A DNA stretch of 9,142 nt from CAZKTS01 sp964555735 (GCA_964555735.1 CAZKTS010000315.1:1-9142), one strand, 5' to 3'. Shown: positions 1 through 7,279, counted from the first letter of the stretch. The notes: generated from the sequence alone by a model not told the origin. Numbers and translations are program-made.

Positions 1-545
1 TCGGCATCGTCGCCACGGCGGAGGAGACCGACGAGCTCGCGGCGAGCTGCACCGACTCGGGCGACGTCTGGTACGTCCCCGCGCTGCTCGGCCTCGGCAC
101 GCCGGCGTGGGACTACGGCGCACGCGGCGCCCTGCTCGGCCTCACGCGCGGCACCGATCGCGCGCAGGTCACCCGTGCCGTGCTCGAGGGCATCGCGCAC
201 CGCGCCGCCGACCTCGTGGAGGCCGCCGAGCGCGACGCGGCCACGACCGTCGACGTCCTGCGCGCCGACGGAGGCATGACCGCCAACCGCACGTTCGTGC
301 AGGCCGTCGCCGACGCGACCGCACGCCCGATCGAGGTCGCGCCCGTGCGCGAGGCGACGACGCTTGGCGCCGCGTTCGCCGCGGGCCAGGCCTTGGGCAT
401 CTGGCCCGACGACGACGCGGTCGCGGCCTGCTGGCGGCCGGCCCGCCGGGTCGAGCCCGGCTCGCCCCTGGACCGAGCCCGCTGGGCGGAGGCCGTCGAG
501 CGCGCCCGCCGCTGGTACCCCGAGCTCTCCGCCGTCGACGTCTGA
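1..545 (+). CDS. glpK: FGGY-family carbohydrate kinase, probably glycerol kinase (C-terminal part, 5' end outside window)
   Basis: The reading frame is open from base 3 and ends at TGA 543-545, giving about 180 residues of a protein that normally has about 500. What is visible matches the second (ATP-binding) FGGY domain. There is a WYVPALLGLGTPAWD stretch followed by ARGALLGLTRGT, then LEGIAHRAADLVEA, the ADGGMTANRTFVQAVAD segment, and EATTLGAAFAAG with a closing W-rich tail (RWAEAVERARRWYPE). In glycerol kinases the corresponding motifs are VPAFSGLGAPYWD, ARG..GLTRGT, DGG...N and ETTALGAAYLAG, so the likely reaction is ATP-dependent phosphorylation of glycerol to glycerol-3-phosphate in the cytoplasm. 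The sugar-binding N-terminal half is missing, so another FGGY substrate is not excluded. The family is secure; glycerol specificity is an inference. A hairpin repeat begins 27 bases after the stop. Confidence 0.82.
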   Translation, partial: GIVATAEETDELAASCTDSGDVWYVPALLGLGTPAWDYGARGALLGLTRGTDRAQVTRAVLEGIAHRAADLVEAAERDAATTVDVLRADGGMTANRTFVQAVADATARPIEVAPVREATTLGAAFAAGQALGIWPDDDAVAACWRPARRVEPGSPLDRARWAEAVERARRWYPELSAVDV

Positions 546-572
546 CCGCCCTGGGCGCCGCGCGCGCCGTCA

Positions 573-635
573 AGAGCCCGTTCTCGGCACGTTGCGTCAG
601 ACATGGACTGACGGAACGTGCCAAGAACCGGCTCT
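573..635 (-). repeat. REP-like hairpin repeat, copy 1 (inverted relative to copy 2)
   Basis: Two 28-base arms (573-600 and 608-635) are complementary at 25 of 28 positions and enclose a 7-base loop. The arms contain TTCTCGGCACGTT on the left and AACGTGCCAAGAA on the right. The central 50 bases (578-627), read on the minus strand, align without gaps to 9089-9138 with 42 identities. The loop and adjoining bases (TCAGTCCATGT on the minus strand) are identical in both copies. The outer AGAGCC/GGCTCT stem extension is present only here. It lies 27 bases after the kinase stop and lacks a T-tract, so it is not a classical intrinsic terminator. I infer a dispersed palindromic element, possibly acting at transcript ends. 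Confidence 0.8.
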
Positions 636-723
636 GGACCGCTTCGACTCACGACGGCGTCGGGCGCGTGTCGGTGGCGGCACGCTCGGGCGGTGCGGTG
701 GCGGCCCCCGGTCCCCCCTCCAT

Positions 724-771
724 CCGCCGCCGCACCGGCCCGGGTGGCCGCCGCCGCACCGGCCCGGGTGG
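724..771. repeat. Exact tandem duplication of a 24-base unit
   Basis: Bases 724-747 and 748-771 are identical. Each unit starts with three CCG triplets and continues through CACCGGCCCGGGTGG. The junction creates a small inverted repeat: CGGCC at 736-740 and GGCCG at 746-750. The pair ends 18 bases before the sulfotransferase start and would cover the upstream part of its promoter. It could be a duplicated regulator site or a replication-slippage product; nothing else in the window matches it. Confidence 0.85.
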
Positions 772-776
772 GCCCG

Positions 777-782
777 TAGCCT
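777..782 (+). promoter_or_regulatory. Putative -10 hexamer for leaderless sulfotransferase transcript
   Basis: TAGCCT fits the actinobacterial TANNNT -10 pattern. Seven bases separate it from the GTG at 790, so transcription would begin at or next to the start codon. That agrees with the absence of a Shine-Dalgarno sequence. No convincing -35 box is visible, because the upstream bases are the tandem repeat. Confidence 0.4.
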
Positions 783-789
783 GCTCGCC

Positions 790-2073
790 GTGACGACGAC
801 CGAGCGACCGCCCGCGATCCACATCGACGACCTCGCGAACCCGCAGTTCGCGCCGGAGGTCGTCGAGATGCTCGACGCGATGCGGCCGATCGCCGACACG
901 CTCGACCTCGACCTGGACGCGCTCACGGCCCAGGCGAGCGCAGACACCGGTCTCGACGACTTCGGCGCCGACCGCTTCCGCGAGCCACTGACCGTCCTCA
1001 TCGGTGCGCTCGAGGCCGACACCACCCGCTCGCCGATGGGGCGCGTCGCCGCGCACAGCCTCCTCTCCCAGCTGCTCCGCAACCGGCTGCTCCTTCAAGA
1101 CCTCCTCACCGAGCACCCCGAGATCCGCGACGTCCGCATCGAGCGCCCGATCGTGATCGTCGGTCAGCCGCGCACCGGCACGACCCACCTCCACAACCTG
1201 ATCGCCAGCGACCCGGCGATGCGCTCGCTCCCGTACTGGGAGAGCCTCGAGCCAGTGCTCCCGCGCGCCGAGCGCGACGCGGTGGCCGGCGGCGCGCCCG
1301 ACCCGCGCCGCGAGCGCACCGGCGCGGGGCTCGGGTTCCTCGACCTCGCGATGCCGCACTTCAAGCGCATGCACGAGATGACCGTCGACCACGTGCACGA
1401 GGAGATCCAGCTCCTCGCCATCGCGGGCTCCACGATGCTCTTCGAGACCATGGGCCTCATGCCCGCCTGGAAGGACTGGTACACGGCCCACGACCAGACG
1501 CCGTTCTACGAGGAGCTGCGCACGATCCTCCAGGTGCTCCAGTGGCAGCGCGGCGGCACCCGCTGGGTGCTGAAGTCGCCGCAGCACATGGAGCAGATCC
1601 AGCCGCTGCTCACGGTGTTCCCCGACGCGACGTTCGTGTTCACCCACCGCGATCCCGTCTCGGTGATGGCGTCGAACGCGACCATGCTCACCTACGCGGC
1701 GCGGTCGAGCCACGACGTCATCGACCCCCACGCCTACGGCACCTACTGGTCGGATCGCATCGAGGAGATGCTCAACGCCGGCATGCGCGACCACGGACGG
1801 TTCCCGGCCGGGCAGATGATCGACGTGGCGTTCACCGACTTCATGGCCGACGAGGCGGCCACGGTCGAGCGCATCTACGCCGTCGCCGACCAGCCGTTCA
1901 CCGACACCACGCGCGCCGCGATGGACACCTTCGTGGCCGACAACCCGCGCGGCCGCCACGGCGGCCTGATCTACGACCTCGAGGGCGACTTCGGCGTCGA
2001 CGCCGCGGCGCGACGGGCCGCGATGCGCCCCTACACGGACCGCTTCGACATCACCCTGGAGTGGGACGTCTAG
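790..2073 (+). CDS. Sulfotransferase family protein (PF13469-type), 427 aa
   Basis: The protein carries the two PAPS-binding landmarks of sulfotransferases. The 5'-phosphosulfate loop is IVGQPRTGTTHLHNLI at residues 123-138. The 3'-phosphate site is FTHRDPVSVMASN at 284-296, with Arg287 and Ser291 as the expected contacts. A WVLKSPQHM segment at 259-267 is typical of the bacterial Sulfotransfer_3 group. Family members transfer sulfate from PAPS to a hydroxyl or amine acceptor in the cytoplasm; the acceptor cannot be predicted here. I chose GTG 790 because the preceding in-frame sequence is low-complexity repeat, the residues from MTTTERPP onward look protein-like, and a TANNNT hexamer sits 7 bases upstream. 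There is no signal peptide or membrane segment. The TAG stop overlaps the TAG of the convergent DUF1214 gene by 4 bases. Confidence 0.88.
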   Translation: MTTTERPPAIHIDDLANPQFAPEVVEMLDAMRPIADTLDLDLDALTAQASADTGLDDFGADRFREPLTVLIGALEADTTRSPMGRVAAHSLLSQLLRNRLLLQDLLTEHPEIRDVRIERPIVIVGQPRTGTTHLHNLIASDPAMRSLPYWESLEPVLPRAERDAVAGGAPDPRRERTGAGLGFLDLAMPHFKRMHEMTVDHVHEEIQLLAIAGSTMLFETMGLMPAWKDWYTAHDQTPFYEELRTILQVLQWQRGGTRWVLKSPQHMEQIQPLLTVFPDATFVFTHRDPVSVMASNATMLTYAARSSHDVIDPHAYGTYWSDRIEEMLNAGMRDHGRFPAGQMIDVAFTDFMADEAATVERIYAVADQPFTDTTRAAMDTFVADNPRGRHGGLIYDLEGDFGVDAAARRAAMRPYTDRFDITLEWDV

Positions 2074-3170
2074 GGAGCGGCGGGCACCGCATCGAGCGCG
2101 ACGACCTCGGTCGTCGGGCGCTCGGGCGTCTCGGCCGGGTAGAACCAGCGGAACCAGATGCGCCCCCGCGGGTGACCGGCGGTCGAGATCCAGTTGGGGT
2201 GGCCCGGATCCCGGTGCGCGACGACGAGCGTCCACGAGCCGTCGGGCTCGAGCACGGTCTGCGCGCCGTTGAGCGTCACCTGCTCGTAGTCGTAGTTGTA
2301 GGTGTGCATGAACTGGTTCCAGAGGCAGCAGTTCCAGAACGCACACTCGGGTGAGGTGCCGCGGATGACCAGCGCCTGATCGTCGGCGAGGTCGAAGCTG
2401 CCCATCGCGTAGGCGGCGTCGCCGGCGCCCCATCCGAAGGTGACCGGGCGCACGGGGTACGGCTCGTCGATCTGGTTCGGCTCGCCGAGGCCGAGCGGCA
2501 CCATGTCGGCCTGCTGGCCGAGCCAGGTGCGCGCGTTGCGGAACCGGCGGGCGAGGTCGGCATCGTCTTCGCGGTACGTGGCGGGGATGTCGTCGGCGGT
2601 GATGTGCCAGACGCACCGCTTCCCGTTCACGGGATCGTCGAGATAGTCACGGGTGATGGCGACGACGGCGTCGTCCTCGAGCGCGATGAACGCGCCGTCC
2701 CAGCCCTCCGGGCGCTCGCGCGCCATCACGAACTCGAACTCTCCGTTCGGGCCGAACTCGAGATCGTCGCGGTCGTTGACCGACCCGACGATGCGCTCCG
2801 AGTACCGGCCGTCATTGGGACCGCCGTAGACGGACAGCGAGAGGTACACCGCGTCGCCGCGAACCCCGCGCACCCGATACGTGCGGTCGGGGTCGATCGG
2901 CGCGTGCTGGTAGTAGGCGTCCGAGTTGTCGCCGCCCCACTTCTTGTAGGGCCCGACGATCTCGACGAAGCGCGGGTTCGCCGCATCGGCCCAGACCTGG
3001 GTGTCGAGGGCCACCTGGAGCATCGAGAACATCCAGCGGTAGCCCTCGAGCACCTGCTGGTCGTCGCCCAATGCGTTGGGCCCCTCGAAGAACCGTCGGT
3101 CGAGCTCGTTCAGCGCGTCGATCAGCTCGTGGACCGCGGCGCGCGTCTCGTACTGCTCTGGGGTCGGCAC
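2070..3170 (-). CDS. DUF1214 domain-containing protein, 366 aa
   Basis: The C-terminal half has features I associate with DUF1214: CAFWNCCLWNQFMHTYNYDY around residues 276-295, DGSWTLVVAHRDPGHPNWI at 310-328 and RIWFRWFYPAETP at 337-349. The middle region (RTYRVRGVRGDAVYLSLSVYGG, 96-117) also fits the beta-rich part of DUF1254/DUF1214 proteins. The biochemical function of this family is not established. There is no signal peptide, so the protein is probably cytoplasmic. The start is GTG (complement of 3168-3170), which lies 5 bases after the stop of the upstream minus-strand gene without a clear Shine-Dalgarno. Translational coupling in a two-gene operon is therefore likely. Its stop lies inside the stop of the convergent sulfotransferase. 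The domain call is from memory of motifs rather than a search. Confidence 0.82.
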   Translation of the reverse strand: MPTPEQYETRAAVHELIDALNELDRRFFEGPNALGDDQQVLEGYRWMFSMLQVALDTQVWADAANPRFVEIVGPYKKWGGDNSDAYYQHAPIDPDRTYRVRGVRGDAVYLSLSVYGGPNDGRYSERIVGSVNDRDDLEFGPNGEFEFVMARERPEGWDGAFIALEDDAVVAITRDYLDDPVNGKRCVWHITADDIPATYREDDADLARRFRNARTWLGQQADMVPLGLGEPNQIDEPYPVRPVTFGWGAGDAAYAMGSFDLADDQALVIRGTSPECAFWNCCLWNQFMHTYNYDYEQVTLNGAQTVLEPDGSWTLVVAHRDPGHPNWISTAGHPRGRIWFRWFYPAETPERPTTEVVALDAVPAAP

Positions 3171-3175
3171 GGGCG

Positions 3176-3805
3176 TCAGTCTGTCAGAGCGGTCGTCCAG
3201 CCGACCGAGCCGTCAGCCCGTACGAGCGAACGCTGCAGCACACTCCCTGCACCCGTCGGGATGCCGACGGTGACGACGGGTGTCGCGTCGGCGGCACCGT
3301 CGCCCACGCACCACGTGGTGGTCGGCGCACGTGGCGGCCAGGACGCCTCGTCGTCGCGGGCCAGCACCCCACCGCCGTCGACGCCGAAGCGGGCGCGCCC
3401 GACGAGCACCTCACCGTGCACGTGGCGCGGCGTCTCCCACTCCAGGTCGTACCCGACGGCGACGCGCTCGCCGATCTCCCCGCCGAATGCGTCGACCGGC
3501 GCGTGCAGCGGATCGTCGAGCACGACCCCGAACGCCTCGAGCCCGAACGTCCAGTGCTCGTCGGCCACCTCACAGGTGAGCTCCGCCCACAGGCCGTCGG
3601 CCCGGATCTCGAGGCCACCTTCGTCGGCACGGCGGCGCGGTGGCTGGACCTCGTGATCTCGGACGACCACCAGCCCGACACCGGGGACCACCAGGTACGC
3701 CCAGAACCACGCGAGGCCGCCGTCGCCGGGCGCGGGCACCGCGAGGCGCACGAAGCCGGCCGTGGCGCCGCGCTCGTCGGCGAAGTCGAGCCCGGTCCAC
3801 TGCAC
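3176..3805 (-). CDS. Conserved hypothetical tryptophan-rich protein, 209 aa
   Basis: I recognise this as the kind of conserved actinobacterial protein of unknown function that carries LEIRADGLWAELTCE (about residues 66-80), HWTFGLEAFGVVLDDP and VGYDLEWE, spaced through a soluble beta-rich chain. I cannot assign an activity. The hydrophobic patch FWAYLVVPGVGLVVV near residues 34-48 looks like paired strands rather than a membrane helix. GTG at 3803-3805 is the only in-frame start that keeps the conserved-looking N-terminus (MQWTGLDFADERG) and avoids overlapping the divergent hydrolase. A TACGCT hexamer 7 bases upstream suggests leaderless transcription. The gene ends 5 bases before the DUF1214 start, so the two are probably co-transcribed and functionally linked. 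Confidence 0.75.
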   Translation of the reverse strand: MQWTGLDFADERGATAGFVRLAVPAPGDGGLAWFWAYLVVPGVGLVVVRDHEVQPPRRRADEGGLEIRADGLWAELTCEVADEHWTFGLEAFGVVLDDPLHAPVDAFGGEIGERVAVGYDLEWETPRHVHGEVLVGRARFGVDGGGVLARDDEASWPPRAPTTTWCVGDGAADATPVVTVGIPTGAGSVLQRSLVRADGSVGWTTALTD

Positions 3806-3812
3806 GCCGTCG

Positions 3813-3818
3813 AGCGTA
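3813..3818 (-). promoter_or_regulatory. Putative -10 hexamer for the minus-strand hypothetical/DUF1214 operon
   Basis: On the minus strand, TACGCT is followed by 7 bases and then the GTG at 3805. This is the same geometry as TAGCCT before the GTG at 790. No Shine-Dalgarno precedes the start, which favours a leaderless transcript. The -35 region is GC-rich and unconvincing. Confidence 0.4.
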
Positions 3819-3870
3819 CGGGCCGCGCCCGCCGCGGCCCCGCGGCACCGTCGGCCGACGGGGCGCCATC

Positions 3871-3876
3871 TACAGT
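3871..3876 (+). promoter_or_regulatory. Putative -10 hexamer for the hydrolase-ATPase operon
   Basis: TACAGT matches TANNNT and is followed by 10 bases before the ATG at 3887, giving a leader of about 0-5 bases. It lies in the 81-base divergent gap and is the best promoter candidate for the four-gene + strand unit. No clear -35 element is visible. Confidence 0.42.
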
Positions 3877-3886
3877 GAACGGCGTC

Positions 3887-4843
3887 ATGACGGCGGGGCG
3901 TTCGTACCATCTCGACGCCGACGGCGTGCGCGTGCATGCCGTCGAGTGGGTGCCCACTCGCGGCACCACCGCCGCATCGAGGAGCCGCCGCGTCCTCCTC
4001 GTGCACGGCCTCGGCGCGCACACGCTCTCGTGGGAGCCGGTCGGCCAGCCGCTCGCCGACCGCCTCGACGCGACCGTCACCGCGATCGATCTCGTCGGGT
4101 TCGGCCGAACTCGCGCGCCCCGGCGCGTCGCGACGCTCGACACGAACCGGGCGCTCGTCACCGCGGTGCTCGAAGAGCTGGGGCCGTCGGTGGTCGCGGG
4201 CAACTCGATGGGCGGGGCCATCGGCATCGGGCTGACCGCCCGGCGGCCGGAGCTCGTCGAAGGCCTCGTGCTCGTGAACCCCGCGGTGCCGCACCCGTCG
4301 CCGAGCGCGGGCGACTGGCTCCGCATCGCGCGCATGGCGCCGGTGATGGTGCCGCCGATCGGTCGCCGCTTCGTCGGCACCCGGGCCCGCCTCCTCGGCC
4401 CCGACCGCCTCGTCGACGCCAGCCTCGCCTACAGCCTCCACGACCCGAGCCGGCTGGATCCCGGGCTCCGCCGACGGATGGTCGCGCTCACCGCCGAGCG
4501 TTTCGCCTACCCCGAGGCGCCGGCGGCCTACGCCGACGCGGCCCGGTCCCTCTTCCTCTACCTCGCCCGAGGCATCAACGCCGACCTCGCCGCCGCGGCC
4601 GGCCACCGGCCCACGCTGCTCCTCCACGGTGAGCTCGACCGCCTCGTGCCGCTCGCCGCGGCGCAGGGTGCGGCGGCCCGCCACGCCGACATCGACCTCG
4701 AGGTGCTCCACGGCATCGGCCACGCCCCCCAGCTCGAGGACCCCGACCGGGTCGTGGATGTGGTCGCCGGCTGGTCGGATGCGAGGATGAAGGGATGGCA
4801 GGACTCCTCGTCGAGCCGGTCCGCGGCTTCGTCACCGAGCTGA
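3887..4843 (+). CDS. Alpha/beta-fold hydrolase, 318 aa
   Basis: All catalytic landmarks of the fold are present in the usual order. The oxyanion-region HGLG is at residues 40-43, the nucleophile elbow GNSMGG has Ser107, the acid is in GELDRLVP (Asp251), and the base is in GIGHAPQLEDP (His279). The cap region between about 135 and 235 is helical and proline-containing, as in esterase, lyase or epoxide hydrolase relatives, so the substrate is not readable. ATG 3887 is chosen because a TACAGT hexamer lies just upstream and the first strand begins within 20 residues. There is no signal peptide. The last 16 codons overlap the start of the downstream ATPase gene and encode a serine-rich tail beyond the expected fold. 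The gene heads a compact + strand cluster, but a functional link to the ATPase and VWA proteins is only inferred. Confidence 0.85.
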   Translation: MTAGRSYHLDADGVRVHAVEWVPTRGTTAASRSRRVLLVHGLGAHTLSWEPVGQPLADRLDATVTAIDLVGFGRTRAPRRVATLDTNRALVTAVLEELGPSVVAGNSMGGAIGIGLTARRPELVEGLVLVNPAVPHPSPSAGDWLRIARMAPVMVPPIGRRFVGTRARLLGPDRLVDASLAYSLHDPSRLDPGLRRRMVALTAERFAYPEAPAAYADAARSLFLYLARGINADLAAAAGHRPTLLLHGELDRLVPLAAAQGAAARHADIDLEVLHGIGHAPQLEDPDRVVDVVAGWSDARMKGWQDSSSSRSAASSPS

Positions 4844-6174
4844 CCGACGTCCTCGGAGCGCTCCGGCGCGCCGCCGACGCCAAGGCGCCGGTCGACGCGG
4901 GCGCGCTCGAGCGCGACGCCGCGCTCGAGGCCCAGGCCGTCGCGGCGTCCGTGATCGCGGCCGACGGCCACGCGAGCGACGCCGAGCTGCGCGCCTTCGC
5001 CGAGGCGCTCGCGCCGTGGTTCGAGGCACTGCGCACGTCGACACCCGAGTCACTCCGCGACAGCGCCGCGATCAAGCAGCACCGCGCGTTCCCGATCACC
5101 CCATCGCCGCTGTTCGAGACCATCGTCACCGCCGACGAGCGCGACGGCACCGCGCACTGCTGGCGCTACTACGACGGCGCGCTCAAGGTCGCCCACGCGG
5201 TCTGCGCGATCGACACCACGCCCACCCGCGAGGAGCTGCTCGCGGTCGACACGCTGCGGGCCATGCTCCTCCGCCGCATCAACGCGGCGAAGGTCGCACG
5301 ACCAGCCGACTCGGGCCCGGAGCCGTCGGCCGCGAACACGGGCGAGCCGGCCGAGCCACCCGACACCATCGAGTCGCTCCTCGAGGAGCTCGACAAGCTG
5401 GTGGGCCTCGAGGCGGTCAAGACCGAGGTGCGGCTGCTCACCAACCTCGTGCGGGTCGAGAACCTGCGCCGCGAGCGCAAGCTGCCCGTCGTGGACCAGA
5501 GCCGCCACCTCGTGTTCGTCGGCAACCCCGGCACCGGCAAGACCACGGTCGCGCGACTGCTCGCGCGCATCTACAAGGTGCTGCACGTCGTGTCGAAGGG
5601 CCACCTGGTCGAGACCGACCGCTCGGGCCTCGTCGCCGGGTTCGTCGGCCAGACCGCACCGAAGGTGCACAAGATCTGCGACGAGGCGAAGGGCGGCATC
5701 CTCTTCATCGACGAGGCGTACGCGCTCACCACCGACAGCGAGCAGGACTTCGGCGCCGAAGCCGTCGCCGCGCTCCTGAAGCGGATGGAGGACGACCGCG
5801 ACGACCTCGTGGTCATCGTCGCCGGCTACCCCGAGCCGATGGCGAAGTTCGTGGAGTCGAACCCGGGGCTGAAGTCGCGGTTCACCAAGACCATCGACTT
5901 CCCCGACTACACCGACGACGAGCTGATCGCGATCTTCGAGATGATCGGCACCGAGAACCACTACCACCTCGACGAGAGCGGGCGGACCGCGGTCAAGGCG
6001 TGGTTCGCGGCCCAACAGCGAGGTCCGACGTTCGGCAACGGCCGGCTCGCGCGCAACCTCTTCGAGGACTGCGTCACCCGCCAGGCCACGCGGCTCGTGC
6101 AGCTGAAGAACCCGTCCGACGAGCAGCTGGTCACCCTCGTCGCCGCCGACGTGCCGCCGCTGACCGAATCGTGA
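4795..6174 (+). CDS. AAA ATPase, CbxX/CfqX (SpoVK/EccA-like) type, with TerB-like N-terminal region, 459 aa
   Basis: The C-terminal half is a complete CbxX/CfqX AAA module. It has Walker A GNPGTGKTT at residues 243-251, a pore-loop-like GLVAGFVGQTA at 278-288, Walker B ILFIDEAYAL at 302-311, VIVAGYP at 340-346 in the sensor-1 position, NPGLKSRF with the likely arginine finger at 356-363, and GNGRLARN as sensor 2 at 414-421. Such ATPases form rings that remodel protein partners using ATP. Residues about 30-160 include an AADGHASDAELRAFAEAL segment resembling the acidic helix motif of TerB-like domains. A Glu/Pro-rich linker (170-190) separates the two halves. The protein has no membrane segment and should be cytoplasmic. 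ATG 4795 has GAGG at 4783-4786 with 8-base spacing. The gene overlaps the hydrolase by 49 bases and ends 25 bases before the next gene. Confidence 0.88.
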   Translation: MAGLLVEPVRGFVTELTDVLGALRRAADAKAPVDAGALERDAALEAQAVAASVIAADGHASDAELRAFAEALAPWFEALRTSTPESLRDSAAIKQHRAFPITPSPLFETIVTADERDGTAHCWRYYDGALKVAHAVCAIDTTPTREELLAVDTLRAMLLRRINAAKVARPADSGPEPSAANTGEPAEPPDTIESLLEELDKLVGLEAVKTEVRLLTNLVRVENLRRERKLPVVDQSRHLVFVGNPGTGKTTVARLLARIYKVLHVVSKGHLVETDRSGLVAGFVGQTAPKVHKICDEAKGGILFIDEAYALTTDSEQDFGAEAVAALLKRMEDDRDDLVVIVAGYPEPMAKFVESNPGLKSRFTKTIDFPDYTDDELIAIFEMIGTENHYHLDESGRTAVKAWFAAQQRGPTFGNGRLARNLFEDCVTRQATRLVQLKNPSDEQLVTLVAADVPPLTES

Positions 6175-6199
6175 GCGCGCCGACCGGGGAGGGGCGATC

Positions 6200-7279
6200 G
6201 TGAGTGCCGGCGCGAAGAAGGGGCTCGCGGTGCTCGCCGCGGTCGTGCTCGTGCTCGGCGCGATCGGCATCCGCGCCCTCATCGACGGTGGCGACGACGA
6301 CGGGGGCGGCAACAACCAGCAGCGCGGCCCCGCCCACCTCCTGTGCGCGACCGAGCTCGCCGCCGCATGCCAGGAGCTCGCCGACGAGACCGGCATCGAG
6401 GTCACCGTCGCACCGGCCGGCGTGACGGCCGACGAGCTCGTCCGCACGGCCGACACCGACATCGACCAGCTCGGCTACGACGGCTGGCTCACCTTCGCCA
6501 CCGACGCCGAGATCGTCGCGTCCGAGCGTGAGCGGCTCGCGCTCGCGCCCGCGCTCGGCGACATCTCGGACCCGATCGGCCGCACGCCGCTCGTGCTCGC
6601 GGCATGGAAGGAGCGCGCCGACGCGCTGGCTCCGGGCTGCGGCGGTGCGCTCACGTGGAAGTGCCTCGGCGACGTCGCCGGGCGCCCGTGGGCCACCGTC
6701 GGCGGCAAGGCCGCGTGGGGCACCGTGAAGCCCGGCCACACCGACCCGCAGACCACCGGCGACGGCCTCGCGGTCATCGGCCAGGCCGCGACGCAGTTCT
6801 TCGGCCGCTCCGACCTCGACCGGTCCGACGTCCAGGACGATCCCGCCTTCGTCGACTGGTTCGAGCAGCTCGAGCGGTCCATCCCCTTCGGCACCGGCGC
6901 CGACTCGTCACCGTTCGAGCGCATGCTCGTGGCCGGCCCGGCCGCCTTCGACGTCGTGGCCACGACCGAGGCGGAGGCGGGGCCAGGCCTGGCGCGGGCC
7001 TCGCGCGACCGCCGCGAGGCGGTCACCCTGCTCTACCCTTCGCCGGTGGCCACCGCCGATGTCGTGTTCGCTCCCGTCGCCGGCCGCGACACCGACCTCG
7101 GCGACACCGTGACGGGTGACGACGGCCGGGGCGCGCTCGCCCGGGCCGGGTACCGCGTCGAGGACGAGGACCGCGCCCCCGGCGTGCCGGACCGTCCCCC
7201 GCTGCCGAAGTCGTCGAACCTGCCCAACCCCGGCACGATGGTGGCGCTCCTCCAGACCTGGCGCTCGGTCGTCGGGTGA
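6200..7279 (+). CDS. Membrane-anchored or exported solute-binding-like protein, 359 aa
   Basis: Residues 6-28 (KKGLAVLAAVVLVLGAIGIRALI) form a lysine-led hydrophobic helix, followed by a flexible Asp/Gly/Asn-rich spacer (29-42). This looks like an N-terminal anchor with the rest outside the membrane. The remainder resembles a periplasmic-binding-protein type 2 fold. TPLVLAAWK (129-137) and a WGTVKPGHTDPQTTGDGLAVI stretch mirror PLVIAMPK and WGAFRFGKTNPNFSTSGLA in the next protein. Cysteines 49, 57, 147 and 155 could form extracytoplasmic disulfides. No lipobox is present. GTG 6200 is supported by GGAGG at 6188-6192, 7 bases upstream. The frame ends within a GTGA that could also start the next gene, so the two are tightly coupled. 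The ligand is unknown, and the fold assignment is motif-based. Confidence 0.72.
   Translation: MSAGAKKGLAVLAAVVLVLGAIGIRALIDGGDDDGGGNNQQRGPAHLLCATELAAACQELADETGIEVTVAPAGVTADELVRTADTDIDQLGYDGWLTFATDAEIVASERERLALAPALGDISDPIGRTPLVLAAWKERADALAPGCGGALTWKCLGDVAGRPWATVGGKAAWGTVKPGHTDPQTTGDGLAVIGQAATQFFGRSDLDRSDVQDDPAFVDWFEQLERSIPFGTGADSSPFERMLVAGPAAFDVVATTEAEAGPGLARASRDRREAVTLLYPSPVATADVVFAPVAGRDTDLGDTVTGDDGRGALARAGYRVEDEDRAPGVPDRPPLPKSSNLPNPGTMVALLQTWRSVVG

Larger units (their letters stand above)
546..789. other. Intergenic region with hairpin repeat, tandem repeat and promoter-like site
   Basis: This 244-base gap separates the kinase from the sulfotransferase. No open frame here has protein-like composition. 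It contains, in order, a 63-base imperfect hairpin (573-635), about 88 bases of unremarkable GC-rich sequence (636-723), two exact tandem copies of a 24-base unit (724-771), and a TAGCCT hexamer (777-782) placed just before the GTG start at 790. Confidence 0.7.

Noticed and set aside
573..635. Classical intrinsic terminator after the kinase gene
   Set aside because: The stem is strong, but no T-tract follows on either strand, and the sequence-conserved loop suggests a repeat family instead.
649..2616. Long minus-strand open frame across the sulfotransferase and into the DUF1214 gene
   Set aside because: It is Arg/His/Val-rich with no recognisable motif and lies opposite or out of frame with genes that have clear domains. 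This is a typical artefact of very GC-rich coding DNA.
3071..3886. N-terminal extension of the hydrolase frame upstream to 3071
   Set aside because: The extra 272 residues would run antisense to the conserved minus-strand protein and have no hydrolase features; a promoter-like hexamer and ATG at 3887 explain the start.
3806..4723. Extension of the 209-residue minus-strand protein upstream to 4723
   Set aside because: The added sequence is an antisense shadow of the hydrolase, and the GTG at 3805 has a leaderless promoter pattern.
5050..6462. Long minus-strand open frame opposite the AAA ATPase
   Set aside because: The opposite strand encodes intact Walker, sensor and arginine-finger motifs; the antisense product has biased composition and no motif.
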